From Acerihabitans arboris (GTDB lineage: Bacteria; Pseudomonadota; Gammaproteobacteria; Enterobacterales; Enterobacteriaceae), in NCBI RefSeq assembly GCF_010131535.1, contig NZ_WUBS01000013.1, forward strand, positions 1-64,000: a stretch of DNA of 64,000 nt, read 5' to 3'. This document shows, one piece after another, positions 57,936 through 64,000 of the stretch. Within the stretch, counting starts at the first letter, position 1, and every line of letters starts with the position of its first letter. Below the pieces are notes generated by a model. The model saw nothing but the letters and a program-made list of their open reading frames with translations. It searched no databases and was not told where the DNA came from. A program made the translations under genes and the position numbers.

Positions 57936-59084
57936 ATGGATAAAATTGCCTCGCCCTTTATCAGGGAGTTCTTCTTTGGACACAGCCGTGAGCTCCAGTA
58001 CCCCGAACGGGCGATCACCTTGATGGCGGAACGTTTTACCCGAGTGCAAAACTGTTGCTATAAATGCAAACTCCTTTGGGCACAATATTATAAAGAAGTC
58101 GATAATAAGTTAGCGAATGCTTTTCAATATTTTCCTCATCCCGCGGCATCGATACGCAATGACAAGGATGTTATAAAAACCATCGCTGAAAAATTTGTGC
58201 AAGCGGAGGATAATAATAATTTCGTCGCGCCTATACTGGCATCCGAGCTGCATTTTAAAACCCCTATTTATCGTATACTTGAGGCGTTATGCTTAAAGAA
58301 AAATCAGCGGCGGATTGATGAAGAACAAGCAAAAAATCATTTCATGGCAAGAGCCTTGATCAACGGCCCTCTTAAAAGTTATTTAGCTGCCCAGTTTTGC
58401 ATGCGTATAAGGGCGCGATGCGTTAACTACGATCCCATAATTAACGGTCTCTATCCAATCCGGTTAGTGGATGGGCGTGGTTTGCTGATAAAAGAAATAG
58501 CTAGTAATTCAATGGCCGATCCCTCCAGTGAGGGCTATACCTCCCAGAAGAATGTAAAGGATTTTATTTCTTCCAAAAAAACCCCGTTAGAAAGAATGAA
58601 GTTATATTCCCATGTTTCAGTGCCCCTCTACGTAAATGAAAATCCGTCAATAAAAAAAATGGACTTATACAAACCGGATAGGGTGATAGCACGCGAGGCG
58701 ATTGCCAAAACCACCTGCGTGGGTTTGCTTGCCGGGACCTTGATCGATGAACATCTTAGAAGCCATAAAAAATATTTTAACGATCAATTTGTCGTCGATA
58801 TTACAGCACCTAAGTCGCATAAAATGTTTTTAGATTGCGACGGTATAATGTCAAAGATAAGTATTTGGCCTGATGCTGGTAACAATGATTTTTCGGATGG
58901 CGGGGCGGAGAAAAGTTGCAATGTGGAAGCGGCAAAATTCTTATCCAAGCTTGAGGACGGCAGGCAAATCTATACGATAGGCATTTTTGCCGTAAAGGAT
59001 ATCGCCGCCGGGGAAGAGCTGCGCATCGCGTCCCTTGCGCCGGGTGAATATAAAAACAAAGTGCCGCCAAGAGCCGGTAAATGA
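57936..59084 (+). CDS. SET-domain-like protein A (unrecognised)
   Basis: Not a family I can name with certainty. 382 residues; AGGA seven bases before the ATG. The N-terminal 60 residues contain VQNCC at 37-41, Cys44 and LW at 47-48. The C-terminal half reads like a divergent SET domain: SET-N-like RVIAREAIAKTTCVGLLAGT (249-268), LDCDGIMSKIS near 299, a degenerate Asn-His-Ser-Cys equivalent KSCNVEA at 326-332, and IGIFAVKDIAAGEELRI (348-364), the usual Gly-Glu-Glu-Leu end of SET. The usual catalytic Tyr after that motif (as in YDY) is missing, so activity is doubtful. Codon use is visibly AT-rich. A paralogue follows; the adhesin gene lies downstream. A host-directed protein methyltransferase-like effector is inference. 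Confidence 0.65.
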   Translation: MDKIASPFIREFFFGHSRELQYPERAITLMAERFTRVQNCCYKCKLLWAQYYKEVDNKLANAFQYFPHPAASIRNDKDVIKTIAEKFVQAEDNNNFVAPILASELHFKTPIYRILEALCLKKNQRRIDEEQAKNHFMARALINGPLKSYLAAQFCMRIRARCVNYDPIINGLYPIRLVDGRGLLIKEIASNSMADPSSEGYTSQKNVKDFISSKKTPLERMKLYSHVSVPLYVNENPSIKKMDLYKPDRVIAREAIAKTTCVGLLAGTLIDEHLRSHKKYFNDQFVVDITAPKSHKMFLDCDGIMSKISIWPDAGNNDFSDGGAEKSCNVEAAKFLSKLEDGRQIYTIGIFAVKDIAAGEELRIASLAPGEYKNKVPPRAGK

Positions 59085-59267
59085 ACCTGATTGGAAGCGC
59101 CTGCTTAGATAGTACTGGTAAGGCCGGCACGCGGCGCGCGAGCAAAATCTTATGTCACCCAGCCTTATTGGGCCGCCTTTTCCTCCCCGCCAAGCTCCAA
59201 TATGACAGTCCATTCCAGCAGCACGGGCGGAACCCCGCGCCGTAACGATAATCAGGAGGGCTATCAT

Positions 59268-60350
59268 ATGAATAATGTCAATTCCCCCGGCGGCTCATCT
59301 GCCATATCGCCCCTCGTTACGGGAAGGATTAATCGGTACTCCCCCTTGTCAAAACTCTTCACGCATTTGCGGGTGGTGCAGAATTGCTGTGACCGGTGCC
59401 GCCCGCTTTGGCAGCAGTGGCATGATATTTTCGAAAGCACACTGCAAAAGGCCGCTAAACATGACGGCCATCCCTTCCGCCCGGTCGGCATAGGGCTGCA
59501 ATGCATCAAAACCGTTGCCAAAAAATTGATGACGCCACAAGATCATGCCCTCCTGGCAAAGGCGGGCATTCGCACCACCCGGTCCAATGGCTTACGCCCC
59601 CGGGACCTGCTTAGGGCGCTTAATATGGTGGAAGCCAGGATCGATCAACCCGGCCGCCGGGCCGGACGAAAAGAGCGCGCGGCAACGCATTTAATCGCCG
59701 GGATATTTATGAACAGCATTTTAGACCATTTGGTTAAAAGCGAAATTCGCGCCGCCATCGTTGCCAGGAACAGACGTTATGACGCCGAGGTTAATGCCCT
59801 TCCGCCCTACAGGGACGTGGACGCTAAAGCCATTAATATTGTTTTACCCAGGATTGATTCGCTGGACTCGTTCTCCAACATCAGATATCCCTATGCCCAG
59901 GTAGCGCCGTTTACCCGGCCTGATTTGACCGGTGCCCAAAGAGCGGCGTTATATGCAAACCTGGAGTGCCGTAAGCCCACCGGCGCCGACTTACCGCCAC
60001 AAGAAAAAGAACTTATCGGCCAATGGGGGGTTATAGCCGCCAAGGACATTGCCAAGGGAACCTGTGTGGGTATCTTTACCGGCGTGTTGGTGCCAAAGGA
60101 GATTGGCGATAAATACCTACTCGATCATGATTACCTGATTTCCCTGACAATGGATGAGCGGCGCGAAGAAATTTACCTCGACGGGGATGGCATCATGTCG
60201 AAAATAAATACCCTGATTGAATACGGCGAGAACGGCCGCCCCGGCCGGCAGGCGCCATCCTTGAAGATAAACGCGAGGTGGCGGTGGTTGCGCTGTAGCT
60301 ATCATTACCGCGATGATGAGGTCAGACGACTCAATAGGCCGCCGGGATAG
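59268..60350 (+). CDS. SET-domain-like protein B, C-terminal region frame-disrupted
   Basis: Paralogue of protein A. The ATG at 59268 has AGGAGG eight bases upstream and gives 360 residues; with this start VQNCC, Cys44 and LW fall at exactly the same positions (37-41, 44, 47-48) as in A. The SET-N segment is better than in A: GVIAAKDIAKGTCVGIFTGV (254-273), and IYLDGDGIMSKIN matches A. After residue 325 the frame loses SET similarity, and the expected next segment is readable in another frame (AILEDKREVAVVAL at 60254-60295); the native frame then resumes with DDEVR near 349-353. Two frameshifts or errors thus seem to damage the SET-C end; it could be a pseudogene. More GC-rich than A. Function unknown. 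Confidence 0.6.
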   Translation: MNNVNSPGGSSAISPLVTGRINRYSPLSKLFTHLRVVQNCCDRCRPLWQQWHDIFESTLQKAAKHDGHPFRPVGIGLQCIKTVAKKLMTPQDHALLAKAGIRTTRSNGLRPRDLLRALNMVEARIDQPGRRAGRKERAATHLIAGIFMNSILDHLVKSEIRAAIVARNRRYDAEVNALPPYRDVDAKAINIVLPRIDSLDSFSNIRYPYAQVAPFTRPDLTGAQRAALYANLECRKPTGADLPPQEKELIGQWGVIAAKDIAKGTCVGIFTGVLVPKEIGDKYLLDHDYLISLTMDERREEIYLDGDGIMSKINTLIEYGENGRPGRQAPSLKINARWRWLRCSYHYRDDEVRRLNRPPG

Positions 60351-60853
60351 TCCACCGGACGACGTTCAATGGGTAGTACTCAGGCAGTGATCCCCGTATT
60401 GCCCGGCAGTGATGCCAGAGTGTCGTTTAACATCTTTATCAAAGATATCATGGGATGAAAAACCTTGGGATGGCGCGACATAAAGAACGGCCCGCGGATT
60501 ATCACGCGGCATGGCTGTTTTAAGCCGCGGGTGTTTGTTTTCCGCCCGCCGGCTAAAAAGGCGCGCCCGGTGCATGATGAAATAATCAAGGTACTGCATT
60601 ATTGATTTATATTTTTCTGAAATTATTAATTATCCATCATATTTTCATCAAGATACCCGCCGTTAAAACGAAGATACTCCCCGTGGGAAATAACCCATCT
60701 CAACAGTAAAAATTATTAATAAAATCCTGTCTGAAAAAACATTAATAAATAGGTGATTTCCCAAAAAAAACAATTTCATCCGATTGATGGAGCAATGGTG
60801 CCTGTCAATCAATGAACAGGAACAAGACACCCATTTATTTTTGAGAAAATAAC
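60351..60853. other. 503-bp AT-rich upstream region of the adhesin gene
   Basis: No gene is seen; the short minus-strand frames (about 60366-60599) lack ribosome sites and family resemblance. From 60600 the DNA is strongly AT-rich. It probably carries the promoter of the adhesin (AATAAAAT-type tracts near 60716-60726 could be a -10), possibly under silencing by H-NS-like proteins. No defined regulator site could be called. Confidence 0.5.
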
Positions 60854-63800
60854 ATGCATGACTTATATTATATTAATTGTATTGCAATAATTTTGAAGTC
60901 TTTATTTAATCCAATCAGGAAGAAAAAACTAAGGCGAAGAAGTTGCGTAGTGTGGATACATCTAGTTCTACAGTCCTTATTGCCGCTAAGCCTGTCTTTT
61001 ACACCGGCGGTTGCCGCATCGTTTTATCAATCAACGGAGGAAGCGTCGCCGCCTGACATAACCACTCCCGATAATCGACTGGCCGGGGCCGCCATTGCCG
61101 CCGGCACCCTAATATCCTCGGACAACCAGTCCCAGTCGGCCGCCAACAAGGCACGATCGGCCCTGTCCTCGGCGGCTAACCAATCCGCCCGGGATTGGTT
61201 AAATCAGTTTGGCAGCGCGCGGATACAATTAAATTTCAATGAACATTTCAGGCTCGATAACAGCGAACTTGATCTCCTGCTGCCCCTATACGATAACCAG
61301 GCAACCATCCTGTTTACACAGTTGGGAATACGCAATAAAGATAGCCGTAACACCGGCAATATCGGCGCCGGCATTCGCACTTACCGGGGCGCATGGATGT
61401 TTGGCGCCAACAGCTTTTTTGATAACGATTTTAGCGGGCGCAATCGCCGTCTGGGCGTCGGCGCCGAAGCCTGGACCGATAACCTTAAACTGTCGGCTAA
61501 CGGTTATCTTGGCCTTACCGGCTGGCATCAGTCGCGGGATGTTGCGGATTACGACGAGCGTCCGGCCAATGGATTTGATCTCCGGGCTGAAGCTTATTTA
61601 CCCTCCCACCCGCAGTTGGGCGGCAAATTGATGTTTGAACAATACCATGGCGACCAAGTCGCGTTGTTTGGTAAACATAGCCGGCAGAGAAACCCCTACG
61701 CGCTGACCACCGGGCTGACCTATACCCCGATCCCCTTGTTGACGCTGGGAACGGAATACCGCGCCGGGAAGGGTGGTGAACGCGACGCAAACCTTAATCT
61801 CCAGCTGAACTATCGCCTGGGGCACTCCTGGCGTTCGCAAACCGATCCCGCGTTGATGACGCTCGATCGCAGCCTGGCGGGTGGCCGCCATGACCTGGTC
61901 GAGCGTAATAACCATATCGTCCTGGATTACCGGCGACAGGAATTCATCCGCCTGACGCTGCCCGATCGGCTCAGCGGCAAATCGGGCCAGCCGGTGACGT
62001 TAACCGCGCAGGTCAACGCTACCCATGGCGTCGATCGCATCGAGTGGGAATATGCGTCGCTTACCAACGCCGGGGGCAGGATCGGCGCCGACGCGCAGCA
62101 CAGCCTGTCATTGACGCTGCCGCCGTTCCAGGCTGCCGTCGGCAATAACAACAGCTATTCACTGAGCGCCGTTGCCTATGACAGCAGGGGCAAGGCCTCC
62201 AACCGCGCCACCACCCAGGTCACCGTCACCGGGCATGCCGCCAGCGCCGCCACTTCGCGGATGACCGCGGTGCCGGCAACCCTCGCGGCCGACGGCCGGT
62301 CCACCAGCCGGATCGTCGTTAACATCAACGACGAATTCAATCAACCGGTCGGCGGCCTGGCGGACCAACTGGCATTGTCGCTGAATTTCACCGCCCAAAG
62401 CGGTTCCGCCCCGGGAGACGGCGTGGCGCCGCCTGCGCTTGGCGATATCCGGGAAACCGCGCCGGGAGAATACAGCGCGCTGTTTACCGCGGGTGACCAG
62501 CCGGGCGCCGCCCGGGTCATGTCAACGATCGGCGGCCAGGAGCTTACAGACGCCGTCGTCACGCTGACACCGGCGCAGGGCAACCAAACCTTCAGCCTCG
62601 ACAAAAATAGTATGGTGGCCGACAACGTTGATGTCGCGACGCTGACATTCACCCCCCGGGATGACCAGGGCAATGCCATAACCGGGTTGGGCAATAGGTT
62701 AGCCTTTACCTCCTCGCCATCGGCCGGGGTGGGCATTAGCGCGATTGCCGAAGACAATGGCGTTTACACCGCCGCCCTGAAGGGGACCGTGGCGGCGACG
62801 GTGACGGTTACGCCGGTGGTCGACGGAACGTCGCTGACGGCATTAAACCAAACCCTGGTGATGAATGCCGGCGGTATGGATGCGGGAAGGTCGGCTTTCA
62901 CGGCGGAGCCAAAATCCATTATGAATGACAATAAAGCGGCGTCGACACTGACGTTTACCGCCAGGGACGCCTACGACAACCCGGTGCCGGGACTGGATAT
63001 CACCTTCGGGGTCACCGGCGTCGCCGGCACCAGCCTGGGGACGGTTGCGGCGGCCAACGGCGTCTATACCGCGCAACTGACCGCCAATACAGTGGGAACT
63101 GCGACCATTGTGCCGCTGGCGGACGGTTCCCCGGTGGGCGCGTTGTCGGACTCGGTGACGGTGATTGACACGCCGATCGTCTTTACCGTCACCACCGACC
63201 GGCCCACGGCCAAGGCTGGGGAAGTGGTCCAGATGACGATAGAGGCGCAATACGCCAGCGGCGCTCCGGTACGGGATTTTAACGTGGACATCAGGCCGAC
63301 CACCGCCATCGGCCGCACTCGGCCGCGTAGAGAACCTATCACCGCGTCTATCAATGGCGCATCAATGTATAGCGGCAAAACGGATAATAGCGGCAAAATC
63401 ACCCTGGCGATTAGTGATGACGATACTATAGGCCTGAAAACCACCTATACCGTCACGCCGGAAGCAGGCGCTGCCGTTACGCGGGAAGTCATTTTCAGCG
63501 TAACGACCAGTCCGGACTCTGAGTTTGCCTATTATTGGGGCCATATGCAGGATACTGTCGATGGAATTAAGCGTCCTGCTCTAAGGTTGGAAGTGGATAG
63601 GCCATCGGCTTTTTATCGGCAAAATAATGAACAATGGGTCGTGATGGATAACGTAGGGGCGGAATCATGGTGCGGCACGGGGAAATTACCCAACGCCGCG
63701 GCGTTGACCGGCCTGCACGCCCGTCATGGCTCCATGAGCAGCGCATTCGGCTGGCCGGATAAATATTATGTCACGTCGAGCTATGCAGTGAAAGGCGCGG

Positions 63801-63892
63801 ATAAATATGCCCTCATGATCAATCTGGCCAATGGGGACACCAACATCGGTTTGACCCCATTGGAACCGCAATTAGTCGCCTGCGCCCTCTAG
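60854..63892 (+). CDS. Inverse autotransporter adhesin of the intimin/invasin family
   Basis: A 1012-residue outer-membrane adhesin. A long basic N-terminus (residues 1-31) and hydrophobic segment (LVLQSLLPLSLSFTPAVAA, 37-55) form an extended signal peptide. The intimin-type beta-barrel covers about 95-360: RDWLNQFGSARIQLNFNEHF, NTGNIGAGIRTYRGAWMFGA, FDNDFSGRNRRLGVGAEAWT, then NNHIVLDYRRQE. No LysM domain is seen. Next come a linker domain (to about 460), three Big_1-type immunoglobulin-like domains (about 465-572, 577-672, 676-772), a further domain (775-885) and a C-type-lectin-like tip (about 890-1012) with Cys940 and Cys1010 as a likely disulfide. The layout resembles Yersinia invasin. 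Weak Shine-Dalgarno. It follows the SET-like genes. Confidence 0.92.
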   Translation: MHDLYYINCIAIILKSLFNPIRKKKLRRRSCVVWIHLVLQSLLPLSLSFTPAVAASFYQSTEEASPPDITTPDNRLAGAAIAAGTLISSDNQSQSAANKARSALSSAANQSARDWLNQFGSARIQLNFNEHFRLDNSELDLLLPLYDNQATILFTQLGIRNKDSRNTGNIGAGIRTYRGAWMFGANSFFDNDFSGRNRRLGVGAEAWTDNLKLSANGYLGLTGWHQSRDVADYDERPANGFDLRAEAYLPSHPQLGGKLMFEQYHGDQVALFGKHSRQRNPYALTTGLTYTPIPLLTLGTEYRAGKGGERDANLNLQLNYRLGHSWRSQTDPALMTLDRSLAGGRHDLVERNNHIVLDYRRQEFIRLTLPDRLSGKSGQPVTLTAQVNATHGVDRIEWEYASLTNAGGRIGADAQHSLSLTLPPFQAAVGNNNSYSLSAVAYDSRGKASNRATTQVTVTGHAASAATSRMTAVPATLAADGRSTSRIVVNINDEFNQPVGGLADQLALSLNFTAQSGSAPGDGVAPPALGDIRETAPGEYSALFTAGDQPGAARVMSTIGGQELTDAVVTLTPAQGNQTFSLDKNSMVADNVDVATLTFTPRDDQGNAITGLGNRLAFTSSPSAGVGISAIAEDNGVYTAALKGTVAATVTVTPVVDGTSLTALNQTLVMNAGGMDAGRSAFTAEPKSIMNDNKAASTLTFTARDAYDNPVPGLDITFGVTGVAGTSLGTVAAANGVYTAQLTANTVGTATIVPLADGSPVGALSDSVTVIDTPIVFTVTTDRPTAKAGEVVQMTIEAQYASGAPVRDFNVDIRPTTAIGRTRPRREPITASINGASMYSGKTDNSGKITLAISDDDTIGLKTTYTVTPEAGAAVTREVIFSVTTSPDSEFAYYWGHMQDTVDGIKRPALRLEVDRPSAFYRQNNEQWVVMDNVGAESWCGTGKLPNAAALTGLHARHGSMSSAFGWPDKYYVTSSYAVKGADKYALMINLANGDTNIGLTPLEPQLVACAL

Positions 63893-63910
63893 TTTCGACG
63901 CCGGCCATGG

Positions 63911-63959
63911 CGGGACAACCGGCACCGGGCGGGGCTACGCCCGATAATAGTTTGTCCCG
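63911..63959. repeat. Nested inverted repeats after the adhesin gene
   Basis: CGGGACAA (911-918) pairs with TTGTCCCG (952-959). Inside, CGGGC (926-930) pairs with GCCCG (939-943). The outer and inner arms make a cruciform-like structure 19 bp after the adhesin stop. Without a T-run it is not a classic terminator; a REP-like or palindromic intergenic element is possible. Confidence 0.5.
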
Positions 63960-64000
63960 CGGGATGCGGCTACGGACCGGGATTGCCATCCGCCGGAACA

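Noticed and set aside
60366-60599. A 77-codon minus-strand open frame upstream of the adhesin gene
   Set aside because: No Shine-Dalgarno site and no family resemblance; the region reads as promoter-type DNA.

Overview
The window is chromosomal DNA from a gamma-proteobacterium of the order Enterobacterales. Nearly every backbone protein is a close match, as I remember the sequences, to an Escherichia coli, Yersinia or Serratia counterpart, and the local gene order is enterobacterial. Coding density is high and the backbone is GC-rich, with a few clearly AT-richer patches. A Sodalis/Biostraticola/Pectobacteriaceae-like lineage would fit the losses and the adhesin, but that placement is inference; genus and species cannot be fixed by reading alone.

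Layout. (1) 1-312: minus-strand promoters P1 and P2, boxA and leader of a ribosomal RNA operon whose 16S gene lies just outside the left edge. (2) 313-6633, minus strand: hemG, trkH, yigZ, pepQ, fre, ubiD. fadBA, which sits between pepQ and fre in E. coli, is absent. (3) 6826-16472: rfaH facing hemB, then tatABC, ubiB-ubiJ-ubiE, rmuC, a DedA protein and udp. tatD is absent. (4) 16500-18600: an AT-rich patch of unrecognised small genes, one broken by an amber codon. (5) 18838-23866: dlhH, metE/metR (with MetJ-type operators) and yigM. (6) 24085-48639: a block matching the 77-min region of E. coli: ggt, yhhA, the ugpBAECQ operon under a PhoB box, livKHMGF, panM, rpoH, ftsYEX, rsmD, yhhL, a DUF1820 gene, yhhN, tusA, yhhQ, a GNAT gene, dcrB and yhhS. 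livJ is replaced by an orphan gene, and zntA is missing with no spacer left. (7) 49034-57668: aegA and a hydN-like ferredoxin, a PAP2 phosphatase, proP, a LysR regulator, an MFS exporter and a TetR regulator. (8) 57669-64000: two tandem paralogous genes that look like divergent SET-domain proteins, then a large inverse-autotransporter adhesin of the intimin/invasin family.

The backbone sections cover haem and ubiquinone synthesis, Tat export, methionine synthesis, glycerophosphodiester and branched-chain amino-acid uptake, division and SRP targeting, and the heat-shock sigma factor. The accessory sections look host-associated: an invasin-like adhesin beside two SET-like proteins, plus orphan genes with good ribosome-binding sites. 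The SET-like pair is my best candidate for something undescribed. The call rests on motif reading (a good SET-N match, a degenerate Asn-His-Ser-Cys-like motif, a C-terminal Gly-Glu-Glu-Leu motif) and needs a profile search to confirm.
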